Shown here in pieces: positions 36,417 to 44,308 of a DNA stretch of 64,000 nucleotides. This DNA is from Magnolia sinica (lineage: Eukaryota; Streptophyta; Magnoliopsida; Magnoliales; Magnoliaceae): positions 19,796,001 to 19,860,000 of the forward strand of contig NC_080588.1 in assembly GCF_029962835.1 (NCBI RefSeq). The letters run 5' to 3'. Both the position numbers and the translations under genes were made by a program. Every line of letters starts with the position of its first letter. The stretch's first letter is position 1. The notes beneath the pieces are model-generated. The model made no database searches. It worked only from the letters and a program-made list of their open reading frames with translations, and was not told the origin of the DNA.

Positions 36417-39400
36417 CGCTCAGCTACACACCGGTTCACGCGTCATTATGTGTAAACCTTCCTATCAACTGTTGGATAAGGCTGACGGTCTGGATGAAGG
36501 TGCCCATAGCGCGAGCTTGAAAAAATGAGTTTCCTTCTCTCCCACGCGTTTTCACCCCTTTGAAGGATGCGCGAGAGAAGGAAAACATGAAATTCTTCTA
36601 CTAGGATGCTAAGTGGGTCTCACCAAGATATTAGTAATAAATCCACGATGTCCATACATTTTTAAAAATAAATTTAAGGTATGAACCCAAAACTGAGGTA
36701 GATCAAAATCTCAAGTGGGCCACACTATAGGAAGCAGTGGTGATAATAATTCTCACTGTTGAAAATTTTATAGGGCCCACCATGATTTATATTTACCATC
36801 CTACTTATTCATAAATTTACATGGATCTGAATGAAGAGAAAACACAAAATCAGCTCCATCCAAACTTCCTTGGCCCCCATGAATTTTTTAATGGTAAGGG
36901 TTTAATCCCCACTGTGTAGCCCACATCTATCTTGGATCTACCACATTTTTGGGCTAATAGCTTAAAATGATGAAAAAAATGAATGGACAGTGTGGATAAG
37001 ACCATAGAAAATATCATGGTGGCCACTCAAAGCTCCTGCTTGTTCCGAGAGACGGCGGAGGTAGGATGCAACATGCATCCCTCACCTCCCCAGTGACGGG
37101 CGCTATTAGCTATCGGCACATTGAGTAAGGATACGAATTTCCTGCGAAAGGCTTTTGCAGCAACTTCCTGCCCTGGGAACCTATGTGGGCCCCACCATGA
37201 TATTTTTGATAAATCTGCAATGTTCATCCTCTTTTTGAGATGATTTTAGGACAAGAGGCCAAAATTGATCTGGATCCAAGACTCGAGTGGGCGGAAGTAA
37301 AGGAAAAGGTGGGCAGGGAAATTCCTACCGTTGAAACCTTCCTAAGGTCGACAGTGATGCTTACATGCCATCCATACTGTTCATAACGTCATTCCTACTG
37401 GGATGAACTGAAAACAAACATACTAGCCTGATTCAAAACTTCTGTGGCCCCACGAAGATTTCAACTATGGACGTTCAATTCTCCCCTTTTCGGCCCACTT
37501 GAGTCTTGGATCTGGATCATTTTTGGTCTTTGTTTTTAAATGAGCTTGCAAAACGGATGGATGTGGTGGATTTATCAAAAACATCATGGTGGACGCTACA
37601 TAGGTTACTAGCGCAGAAAGTTTCTGCGAAAGCCTTTAACATGAAATCCACATCCGTTGAGTAACCACGCTCCCCAGGAAAGTGACGTCACCAAGTTGTG
37701 GGCCACACCATAATGTATGATTTGTATCTGCACCGCTCATCCATTTGGAGAGATCATATTAGGGCATGATCCAAAGAATGAGTCAGATCCAAAGATCTAG
37801 AGGACCACACCACAGAAAATAGTGGGGAGAGTGACACCCACCATTAAAAAGTTTTAAGGGTCATAAAAGTTTTTGATCAAGCTAATATTTGTGCTTTCCC
37901 TTCTTTCATGTCTGCGTTAACAAATGAACAGATTGGATCTCAAATAAAAATCACAGTGGACCTTTTGAAGGTTTCAACAGTGGGCATCACTCTCACCATT
38001 GTTTTCTATGGTGGGGTCCACCCCAACCTTAGATCTACCTCGTTCTTTGGACCAAATCTTAAAATGATCTCTCCAAATGTATGGACGGTGGGGATACAAC
38101 ACATACATCATGGTGGGGCCCACAGAACTTGGTGACGTCACTTCAGTAGCGAGTCTCGCTGCTCAGCCTCTTTCAGTATCCAATCCTTGTCAGCTACTTA
38201 ACCTCCTTCAATATCCAATCTGCGTCAGCTACTCAACCCCCGTCAATATCTAATCCGCGTCCACTAATAACGCACGCAATTTGCTAAGTTCACTCGAAAG
38301 CTAAGTGGGGCCCACCATGATGTTTGTGAGAAATCTATCCCACCCATCTGTTTTTTGAGCTCATTTTAGGACTTGAGACTAAAAGTGAACGGCATACACT
38401 ACTCAATTGAGCCGTACCGAAGGAAAAGGGGTAGGGAAACTTCTACTGTTGAAACCTCCTTGGGGTAGACATTGATCTTTACATGCCATCTATACCGTTC
38501 ATAACGTCATTCCTACTAGGATTAGCTGAGAACACAAATATTATAATGATTTAAAACTTCTGTGACCTATGAATATTTCAACTGCGTAAGTTTTATCTTC
38601 ACTTTTTCGGCCCACTTGAGTATTGGATTCGGCTCGTTTTTTGTATCCACGTCCTAAAATGATCTCATAAAACAGATGGACGGATTAGATTTCTCGAAAA
38701 CATCATGGTGGGTCCCACTTAGGTTTCCAGCGCAGTAACTCCATGTGAAAGGCTTTCGCATAAAATCCGCAGTACAATTTTTTCGAACACAGATTTCCTG
38801 CTAAAGCTTTTCGCGTGCTAGAAACCTAGGTGGGGCCCACCATGATGGTTTTGAGAAATCTACCTTGTCCATCCATTTTTCCTTATCATTTGAGGGCATT
38901 ATCCCAAAACTGAGGCAGATCCAAATATGAAGTGGACCACACCACAGGAAGTAGCGGTGATAATGATTCTCACCATTAAATTTTTTAGGGCCCACCGTGA
39001 TATTTATTTGACATCCAACCTGTAGATTAGATTATACAAAGTTGGATGATGAAAAAAACAAATTCAGCTTCATCCAAAAATTTGGTAGCCCCAGTAAGTT
39101 TTTAATGGTGAGAGTTTAATCAATACTGTGTGGCCCACTTGACATTTTGATCTACCTTAGTTTTGGGTTCATCATAAATTTATTTTAAAAAATGTATGGG
39201 CAGCATGGATTTATCACTAACATCTTGGTGGGACACACTTAACATCCCAGTGGAAGAATTTTATGTTTTCCTTCTCTCGCGCATCCTTCGGAGGGTGAAG
39301 AGGCGTGCGAGAGAAGGAAACTCATTTTTTTAAGCTCGCGCTATGAGCACCTTCATCTAGACCGTCAGCCTTATCCGATGGTTGATAGGAAGGTTCGCAC

Positions 39401-39433
39401 GTAATGACATGCGAACCGGTGCACAGCTGACAC

Positions 39434-39479
<46 letters not shown>

Positions 39480-40685
39480 ATATATATATAAAATGCTCAC
39501 AGGCAACTAGTTACCGCTGCAAAACAATACTTAAAAACTCCACATTCTCATGGAGCATCCCATTTACATTTAGATGGTTGGTTTATCCTAATTTCTGGGC
39601 ATCCTATTTTTATATCTACTATCAGAAATTCAATGCTGCTGCTAAGAGCCTAAGATCGCACTTTCCTCGAATATGCAATAAAAGTCCTTTTAGTTTTATG
39701 TTCTTTTAATTTTTTTAATTTTTCTTTTTTTATTGCATTTATGGCTTTATACGAAGGAAAGCGCCACTTTATTGCATTAAAATACTACATAGAGAGAATG
39801 GGAACCACCAAAATCAGTATTAGAGCAATCCCAATTTTGCAGGTTCACCCTGCCCAATCAAACTGGGACCTAAAACGTTGCTTATCTAAAAATCTTATAA
39901 ATCAAGAAATATTAATAAAAAGAATGGTTTCTCGTCCACAAAATCATGCCAACAATGGAAGATGTAAGTAAGATGTACCTTATCCGATATTTTTATTCGG
40001 GGTGTGTTTGGTTGCACTAACTTAGAAAATTAGGTGCAACCAATCGTACCCTTCCAAATAAGCAAAAGCTAAAAAACAAAAAGGAATTGTCGGCGAAAGC
40101 TGTTGATAGATGTTGGTACGTACCTTTGATGGTGGGTAACCTGGGCTGTGAGTAATGGCCAGTGGCCACAACCACAGCATCAAACACCTCTTCGCTCACC
40201 TTCTCACCCTTCTTCTCTATGGCTCTAACAACCCACTTCAAATCCTCCCCAAACTCAGTATAATTCAGCATGCCCACGTACTGGACCCGCATATTAAACC
40301 TGATCAGATCCCTTAATTCAAACCGTTCGCAGAAATCTTTAAGGTACAAGTAGAGTTCCTGGTGGCCAGGAAATCTCCTCATGTCTCTTCCCTTCTTAAT
40401 GAGGAACGGGAAGTCTGTGAAGCCCATGATCTCTCTGGAGGAAGTGAGACGAAGGGAGGCGTAAATGCTACTATGTACTTTGAGGTAGCTGCCCTTCCCT
40501 AAGGCGTCTTCGCTGCTTCCAGCAACAACACTTGAATCATACAGCCATTGTCCACCAATGTCATGGTTTTGTTCAATGACCACTACTGAGTGGCCTTCTT
40601 TCCTTAGCTCCCTTGCGGCGACCAGCCCTGATGGCCCACCGCCGATCACACAGACGTGCTTGGTGTGGATCTTCTCGGAGACCAT
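23596..40685 (-). CDS. FMOGS-OX-like: Flavin-containing monooxygenase, FMO GS-OX-like group (7 exons, 460 aa)
   Basis: Exons 40124-40685, 31333-31403, 28616-28774, 28216-28298, 26071-26206, 25385-25558 and 23596-23793 join with GT-AG introns into 1383 nt with no stop. The FAD motif G-x-G-x-x-G is residues 15-20 (GGGPSG). The NADP motif is GNSLSG, residues 217-222. The FMO signature F-x-G-x3-H-x3-Y appears as W192-x-R194-x3-H198-x3-Y202, as I recall for the GS-OX-like 8/9 clade. Length equals the family norm (about 450-465). FMOs use NADPH and O2 to oxygenate nucleophilic S or N atoms. Brassicaceae GS-OX1-5 S-oxygenate methylthioalkyl glucosinolates, but the substrate of this wider clade is not established, so I infer only an FMO. 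I chose the ATG at 40685 because the in-frame upstream extension is Ser/Pro/Phe-rich, unlike the family, and lies near a TATA box. No neighbour suggests a pathway. Confidence 0.93.
23794..25384 (-). other. FMO intron 6 (1.6 kb)
   Basis: Begins GTAACTCTCT and runs straight into a 17-unit CT tract (on this strand) at 25347-25380. It ends TTTTCAG. It contains a TTTC tetranucleotide run (25006-25024) and an 11-T stretch near 24866. No coding feature was found; the 24102-25244 ORFs are unsupported. Confidence 0.88.
25347..25380. repeat. (GA)17 microsatellite at the FMO intron 6 donor
   Basis: 34 bp of GA on the plus strand, ending 4 bp before the splice-donor dinucleotide at 25383-25384. Confidence 0.95.
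25385..25558 (-). CDS. FMOGS-OX-like: FMO exon 6 (58 codons)
   Basis: Acceptor GGTATAG above, donor GTAACT below, phase 0 at both ends. It encodes IIGFPFFESQARWIAQLLSG through HKTHDIANFD. The IGFPFFE-Q-WIAQ-LSG wording is a clear FMO GS-OX block. Confidence 0.92.
26071..26206 (-). CDS. FMOGS-OX-like: FMO exon 5 (45 codons plus 1 nt)
   Basis: Acceptor GTGGTAG, donor GTAATC. The first base completes the split glycine of exon 4, then YSYSFPFLDTKGI and DDDRVGPLFEHTFPPSLAPS follow. The EHTFPP and FVGIP words are conserved in plant FMOs. Confidence 0.92.
26590..26864. mobile_element. Small foldback element in FMO intron 4
   Basis: The left arm (about 26595-26664, with GGGATTAAATCTAGTCCTGA and GGGCCCATGCCCT) is the approximate reverse complement of the right arm (about 26782-26864, with AGGGCATGGGGCC and ATTTAATCCTGATT). 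The loop is about 110 bp. No target duplication identified. Confidence 0.6.
26882..27352. mobile_element. Hairpin MITE-like element, family H
   Basis: Begins CACATGATGTATGTGTTTTAT and ends with its approximate reverse complement (TGGATAAAACAAATACATTATG) near 27335. Interior words such as CATTTTTGGGATCAT and CCCTTCATCCAGA are shared with the copies at 27450, 33233, 37680 and 48175. A 40-bp tandem duplication lies at 26974-27053. Non-coding. Confidence 0.65.
26974..27053. repeat. Perfect 40-bp tandem duplication
   Basis: Two adjacent copies of a unit beginning GGATTGAATGATAAGTGGAC and ending CATGAAGCAGCGG, period 40, with no mismatch that I can see. Confidence 0.9.
27450..27949. mobile_element. 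Family H hairpin element with 25-bp perfect terminal inverted repeats
   Basis: The left end 27450-27474 starts GGATTGGCTACTCCCCTG, and 27925-27949 is its exact reverse complement. Just inside are inverted ATGATGTATGTCTTTTATCC and its counterpart ending CATCATGGTGGGGCCCACAG. About 500 bp, no ORF of note. No target duplication recognised. Confidence 0.75.
28216..28298 (-). CDS. FMOGS-OX-like: FMO exon 4 (27 codons plus 2 nt)
   Basis: Acceptor AAATGCAG, donor GTAATT. It encodes VDSLHEDGRVLFVDG through DSIIYCTG. The D-x-I-I-Y-C-T-G-Y motif, completed by exon 5, is conserved in FMOs. Confidence 0.92.
28616..28774 (-). CDS. FMOGS-OX-like: FMO exon 3 (53 codons, NADP-binding motif)
   Basis: Acceptor GCTTTACAG, donor GTACAT, phase 0 at both ends. 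It opens VVVVIGNSLSGQDISMEL, the nucleotide-binding loop of the NADP domain, followed by VAKEVHLSAKS. Confidence 0.92.
28883..29527 (+). mobile_element. Solo LTR of element B family in FMO intron 2
   Basis: Runs parallel to 5478-6156 over its whole length (start TAATGTAGAGC, then GGACACTTTCATG, AAACAGGCATATCTCA, ATTTAAAGGGTTG and CATGTTCATCCCT). It is antisense to the FMO gene. The expected LTR end is replaced by a CT microsatellite, and no target duplication is recognisable. Confidence 0.75.
29527..29585. repeat. (CT)n microsatellite
   Basis: About 59 bp of CT exactly where the solo LTR should end. Confidence 0.95.
29663..29786. repeat. 62-bp tandem duplication
   Basis: Two adjacent copies of a unit starting GAGCCTATTTGGATGTCACT. 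They differ at three sites (C/T, T/C and T/G). Confidence 0.9.
30059..30769. mobile_element. hAT-type MITE with perfect 8-bp target duplication
   Basis: The ends are TAGAGGTGTACAC and GTGTACACCTCTA (13-bp perfect terminal inverted repeats). The flanks at 30051-30058 and 30770-30777 are both TATCCAAA. An 8-bp duplication and TA-G-GGTG ends are hallmarks of hAT. It is 711 bp and GC-richer than its surroundings, with many GAGTCGAGTCG/CGAGCCGAGC-like words. No transposase is present; the overlapping ORFs on both strands have no domain, so it is non-autonomous. Confidence 0.9.
30837..31053. mobile_element. Foldback element in FMO intron 2
   Basis: The left arm (30837-30950) and right arm (30972-31053) are near reverse complements. 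They share TTGGGGTCC, GTGGAGGTGGGAC, CACATGT, TTTTGAGCTTTTGGTCAAGC and AAACTAAAAG, and are separated by about 21 nt. Transcribed on either strand, it could fold into a long hairpin. Confidence 0.75.
31333..31403 (-). CDS. FMOGS-OX-like: FMO exon 2 (71 nt)
   Basis: Acceptor TCTTCAG, donor GTACGTAGC. With the split glycine it encodes GMDAWNRKQIHSHVYRVPQ then PFHNE. Gln-Ile-His-Ser-His is the core of the FMO signature. No ORF finder would report this exon alone; it is placed by phase and homology. Confidence 0.92.
32064..32285 (+). pseudogene. LINE (L1-type) reverse transcriptase relic
   Basis: In one plus-strand frame: VQDFVCKFFKGGNTSKFI, then DFPSVFQDLRPINLFNFFYK, then IITNRLEMILPKLS. The D-x-R-P-I-x-L-x-N-x2-Y-K block and the following R-L-x4-L-P-x-L-S wording are typical of the N-terminal part of plant LINE RTs. 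Only about 74 codons survive and the catalytic box is absent. Confidence 0.75.
33233..33650. mobile_element. Family H hairpin element in FMO intron 1
   Basis: Starts GGGCCTACTGCAATGTATG and ends CAACACAGTGGGCCCCACAG. Interior words (ATGAAGCAGACCCAGATCTC, TTTCCTGTGGTATGGTCCG) match the other family H copies. Non-coding. Confidence 0.65.
34966..35280. repeat. ~152-bp tandem duplication in FMO intron 1
   Basis: Unit 1 starts CTATTTTAATATACTTGTAAC (34966) and unit 2 starts CTATTTAATATACTAGCAAC (35118). Both contain CCACTGGCCTTTATGGG-like and ATCAGTATGTTACCTGG-like words. Diverged by several substitutions and small indels. Confidence 0.75.
35575..35920. mobile_element. MITE-like inverted repeat in FMO intron 1
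   Basis: The left arm has GCTCTTGTGAGGACCTTTTC, ATGAACCCAAAATCT and GTGATGCAGCACC. The right arm carries their approximate complements GGTGGTGCATCAC, AGATTTTGCACTCAT and GAAAAAGTTCTCGTGAGAAC. Loop about 130 bp. Non-coding. Confidence 0.55.
36381..36413. repeat. (GA)n microsatellite at left tip
   Basis: About 33 bp of GA preceded by about 12 bp of TA. Confidence 0.95.
37680..38143. mobile_element. Hairpin unit 3 with TGACGTCA-containing terminal repeats
   Basis: Left end 37680-37697 is AAGTGACGTCACCAAGTT and right end 38126-38143 is its exact reverse complement. Inside are inverted GTGGGCCACACCATAATGTA and its counterpart ending ATGGTGGGGCCCACAG. It is 464 bp and the best-delimited unit of the chain. 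Each tip contains the palindrome TGACGTCA. Confidence 0.75.
39432..39477. repeat. Poly-C plus (CT)n tract at right tip
   Basis: Thirteen C residues followed by about 33 bp of CT, then TA repeats to 39490. Confidence 0.95.
40124..40685 (-). CDS. FMOGS-OX-like: FMO exon 1 (187 codons plus 1 nt, FAD-binding motif)
   Basis: ATG at 40683-40685, donor GTACGTACC below 40124. It opens MVSEKIHTKHVCVIGGGPSG, then LVAARELRKEGHSVVVIEQ and GGQWLYD. Near the end are FDAVVVATGHYSQPRLP, the ATG motif region before the NADP domain, and KG split at the junction. The frame is open upstream to 40862, but that extension is low-complexity and unlike the family. Confidence 0.93.
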
Positions 40686-40770
40686 GGATGGAGGTTGGTG
40701 ATGGAATGGAGAGAGGAAAGGAGAGGAGAGGAGAGGAGAGAATTGAGAAGGGAGGAAAGAGAGAGATGTT

Positions 40771-40776
40771 ATTATA
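40771..40776 (-). promoter_or_regulatory. Probable FMO TATA box
   Basis: GCTATAATAAC on the minus strand, 86-91 bp upstream of the ATG. It is followed by a CT-rich stretch (40690-40765), typical of a plant 5' UTR. By analogy, transcription would begin about 30 bp downstream, near 40740. Confidence 0.5.
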
Positions 40777-41054
40777 GCTGTGGAGTCGGCAGCCCAAGTC
40801 ACACGAAGGGACCAAATGATGACGAATGGGGAGTGAAGAGTACAAAGGATGTAAGGAGACAAACGTGTTTAGTTAAATAATGGACTCGGATTGTGTCAGT
40901 ACCGAGCTCGGTGCAGGCACTACGTGGTGAAATTTTATTACACGTCTGGCTGCTCTCTTATTTGGTATATGGTATTTGGTGGGACTCTTGTAACGTTCTA
41001 ATAGGAGCGCATTAGGTGGAGCGCCGGCCTTACCCAACACCGTTATTGGAATTT

Positions 41055-41352
41055 GTTGGGACCCACCCTGATGTATGGGTTCTGCATTCACGCCGTCCAT
41101 TTTTATTTATTTATTTATTTTTGCAGCTAATTTTTAGGGCACGAGCCCAAGAAAGAAGCAGATTTAAGTCTGAAATGGACCACAGCACGGAAAAGAGATG
41201 ATTGACCGTTAAAAACTTCTCGGGGCCAGAAGTTTTGGATCAAATTGAAATTTGTTATATCCCTTTATCTAGTCTCTCTGACCATATCAACTTAGATAGA
41301 AAATAAACATAATGGTGGGCATTAGGACTTTGGAAGTTTTTCAGCGGTGGGT
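41055..41352. mobile_element. Truncated family H element upstream of the FMO gene
   Basis: Starts GGGACCCACCCTGATGTATG and carries the family interior (AAGAAAGAAGCAGATTTAAG, TTAAAAACTTCTCGGGGCC). It is cut at about 41352 by the copia LTR, so the right terminus is missing. It lies about 370 bp upstream of the FMO start codon. Confidence 0.6.
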
Positions 41353-41353
41353 G

Positions 41354-41618
41354 TGTAGAAAATTGAATGCATTAAATTTATGTTTAAAAGGGGGTCATTG
41401 ACCGGTCCATAATCTTGTCTACTCGTGGAGGGATATCAAAAATATTCAGTTTTTCTGGCAAAACTCTTTGAATAGTTTTTGAAGCTTTTGATATGTCGAA
41501 AATTCTAGTCAACAAGTCGACCAGACCGATCAAAGCATTTTGACCAATTGACTTGACTGGTCCACAACTTTCACAGTTTTGTTCATTTTTGCACGGTTTG
41601 TTTTTATTTCAGGGTTTA

Positions 41619-41686
<68 letters not shown>

Positions 41687-41957
41687 TGTAATTGGAATTA
41701 GAGTTAATGCTAGATGCACTTAAGGGTTTGAGAAGGTTTTGTAGAGAGAAAAGGCTAGAGTTTTTCTTTTGGGGCATTGAATCGGTAAGGTTTCATATCT
41801 TGTAACTTTGTTATTTATAGTTTATTATCGCTTTGTGTTGTGATTTTTTCTCATAATAATTTTCCATATAAATTCATAGTGTTCTCTATTGAATTTGCTT
41901 GTGTGATTGTGATTACTTTATTTGATTTCGCTTTATGTACTTCGGTGAGTCCCAACA
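41354..41957 (+). repeat. Ty1/copia 5' LTR
   Basis: Starts TGTAGAAAATTG (a TG one step earlier at 41352 is also possible) and ends TGAGTCCCAACA, with a primer site two bases later. A 63-bp TA microsatellite sits in the middle, followed by AGAGAGAAAAGGCTAGAG-type leader sequence. The start is set by the end of the family H element and no target duplication can be checked. Confidence 0.7.
41620..41682. repeat. (TA)n microsatellite
   Basis: About 63 bp of TA dinucleotide in the copia LTR, on the 5' side of the presumed leader. Confidence 0.95.
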
Positions 41958-41959
41958 AG

Positions 41960-41972
41960 TGGTATCAAAGCT
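41960..41972 (+). other. Copia primer-binding site
   Basis: TGGTATCAAAGCT, matching the usual methionine-initiator tRNA primer complement with one A/G difference, 2 bp after the LTR end. Confidence 0.8.
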
Positions 41973-42011
41973 AATGTTGGGAAGCAAATCAAATCTAAAG
42001 ACAATATATCT

Positions 42012-42715
42012 ATGACATCTAGCATGAAGTTCGATGTAGCGAAGTATTATGGGAAAAAAAAATTTGAACTATGGAAGATAAAGATGAAAGGCCTTCTAGT
42101 TCAATAAGGATTGGTGGACGCACTCTTTGAAAAATGACCGAAAATTATGAAAAAAGAAGAGTGAAACAAGTTAGATCAAAAGGCTAATATCTCAATTTAT
42201 TTGTGTTTAACAGATGAGGTCATTTACAATGTTATGAGAGAGAAGACTACATCTAATACATGGGTAAAGTTAGAGAACATCTATGGAAAGAAGTCCTTTG
42301 AGAATCATTTGTATTTGAAGCTACAATTGTTCAATCTTAAGAAGAATGATGGGGCTAATGTTAATACTTGCATTAGTAACTTCAATAGGCTTGTTTGCAA
42401 ATTATTGGATGTGGATGAGGCAATGATGAATGAAGATTAAGCATGTATTATGTTAAATTATTTTCAAGAATCGTATGAGTTGTTCAAAGACTCTTTGTGC
42501 ACTGGTAAGATGATCATTAACGTTAAGACCATTATCTTAGCTCTTCAGTCGAGGGCAATGAAAAGCAAAAGTAATGATGTCAATGCTTTTATAGATGCGC
42601 TGGTTACGAGGGGGAGAGATTCTAAGCGTGATAGATGATCTTTTCGATCGAGATCCAAATCTAAGGGAAATGGCAAAGGCAAGTTGAAGTATTGGAGTTG
42701 TGGCACGAAAAAAAA
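42012..42715 (+). pseudogene. Ty1/copia gag relic
   Basis: ATG at 42012 opens MTSSMKFDVAKYYGKKKFELW, then WVKLENIYGKKSFENHLYLK and LQLFNLKKNDGANVN: the copia gag (UBN2-type) pattern with its L-x-x-L-Y spacing. Stops occur near 42103, 42135, 42438 and 42637. The zinc knuckle is only half present (YWSCGTKK at about 42692) and the sequence breaks off there, joining an unrelated Ty3 integrase. No pol follows. Confidence 0.82.
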
Positions 42716-43800
42716 CATGAAGGCATTTGCGGCAACCACTCTAGCAGTCACGCTCTCGCTCAAAAAGTCATCCGGCAGGGATATTTTTGGCCAACCATCT
42801 AAGCAGACGCCAAGCAATATATTTGGAAATGCGACAAATGTCAACGATTCATGGCCGTACCCCATCAACCACTCAAGTAGCTGACTCCCATGATTAGACC
42901 CTAGCCCTTCGCTTAGTGGGGGATCAACATAATCGGTTCTTTACCAACTAGCAAAGGACAAACCAAGTTCGTAGTTGTCATGGTTGATTACTTCATTAAA
43001 TGGATCGAGGCCAAGCCTTTAGCCAAGATCACCAAGTAAAAGACTACTGACTTCGTTTAGAAGAATATTATATGTCAGTAAGGAATCCCCCACACCATCA
43101 TCTCGGACAATGGGAAGCAGTTCGACAACGACCAATTTCGAGTCACGTGCTGAAACCTCAGAATTCGGAACGTCTATTCATCACCTTGGCACCCTCAAGC
43201 TAACAGGCAAGTTAAGCGGTCAACAAAATCATCAAGAACCACATTCGAACCAAGCTCGAGAAAGCTAAAGGAGCATGGGAAGAAGAGCTTCCTCACGTTC
43301 TCTGGGCATATTGGACCACTGCTCGAACGGATACAGGAGAAACTCCTTTCTCCCCGGCCTTCGGCATGGAAGCTATTGTCCCAGTCAAAATCGGGCTCCC
43401 AACTGCTTGGAACCGCTCCTACAACGAACATCAAAATACTAAGCAGATGACACTAGACCTCGATCTAGTTAAAGAAAGAAGGGAACAAGCTTAACTCAGG
43501 GTTGTAGCTCAACAACAGCAGGTCACTCGCTTCTACAACTCTAGGGTGAAAACAAGAAGGATCCGAGCTATAAATCTAGTCCTATACGCAGAACATTCTA
43601 TAACACTAAGGAACAGAGCTCAGGGACCATGGGACCGAACTGGGAAGGACCTTATAAGGTGATAAGCGCGCCAACCAGGAACATACTGACTTAAAAGTAT
43701 GGAGGGACGACCCTTGCCGCACCTATGGAATGCCGAGCACCTAAAGATCTACTACGCGTAATTGGCCAAGCTTAAACGCGAATTCTACTTTCATACTATG
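42716..43800 (+). pseudogene. Ty3/gypsy integrase relic, Tat-like
   Basis: Reads KQTPSNIFGNATNVNDSWPY, then GINIIGSLPTSKGQTKFVVV, then MVDYFIKWIEAKPLAKI, IISDNGKQFDNDQF and WHPQA, and after a frameshift EELPHVLWAYWTTARTDTGE and FGMEAIVPV: integrase core plus C-terminal domain in Tat/Athila-like wording. The first catalytic position, normally D in G-I-D, is N (AAC at 42926-42928). A 1-nt deletion at about 43214 hits the codon of the catalytic Glu. Stops are also present, for example around 43017 and 43059. It cannot be functional. Confidence 0.83.
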
Positions 43801-44308
43801 TTGAATCTACAATGTCAGAATCTACACATTTTCTTTAAGAAATATAGTGAAAGTCCTGAGCCAAGGGAATTTTACACTCCACTTTCCTATCTACAAATGA
43901 TCGACTTACGAAAATCGATTGAGGGCTCCCATTAGTACAAGGGAAGAGATGCCCCCATCAATTGTCTGGCCCTTAAAGAAGATGTTGGGCCAATAATTAA
44001 ATCCCTCGCACAGCCTATCAAGGACTTCCTTTAATGTGGGGAAAGAACATCCCTTAATCGACCATCCGTCCCTTAGAGAAGAGGCGACCACTAAGTGCTA
44101 TTACTACTTGGGCTAGCCTTGACAAGGCCTAGAAATATCTATCTACCCATCGACGACAAATTAAACCGATCATCCTACTTAACAAATCCACACAAAGATT
44201 GTTATGATGAAAGAACCTTTTCATTAATATGATAGGAAAAATACAAAAGCCCTCCCATAAAAGGAGTACATTGCAAACGTAGAACTATATTAAAAAAGAT
44301 ACAGAGAA

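Larger units (their letters stand above)
36369..39490. mobile_element. 3.1-kb compound inverted-repeat element with microsatellite tips
   Basis: The left tip is (TA)n then (GA)n (36369-36413). The right tip is (CT)n then (TA)n (39445-39490), its mirror image. Inside, arms of roughly 300 bp are inverted copies: left words CACCGGTTCACGCG, GGATAAGGCTGACGGTC, CATAGCGCGAGCTTG and GCGCGAGAGAAGGAAAAC have complements at 39250-39425. The interior is a chain of five hairpin units of 400-500 bp (about 36609-37033, 37140-37640, 37680-38143, 38290-38740 and 38815-39250) belonging or related to family H. No transposase or other protein is seen, so mobilisation would have to be in trans. Exact outer boundaries are blurred by the microsatellites, and no target duplication is clear. 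Confidence 0.7.
31404..40123 (-). other. FMO intron 1 (8.7 kb)
   Basis: Starts GTACGTACC and ends TCTTCAG. Contents I can identify: LINE relic (32064-32285), family H element (33233-33650), 152-bp tandem duplication (34966-35280), inverted repeat (35575-35920) and the 3.1-kb compound inverted repeat (36369-39490). The stretches 31404-32060, 32290-33230, 33650-34960 and 39491-40123 show only AT-rich sequence and scattered short repeats. I found no nested host gene. Confidence 0.85.

Noticed and set aside
40686..40862. In-frame 59-codon N-terminal extension of the FMO exon 1 ORF
   Set aside because: It is Ser/Pro/Phe-rich, unlike any plant FMO N-terminus I know. A TATA-like site and CT-rich leader lie within it, and MVSEK at 40685 sits the normal distance before the FAD motif.
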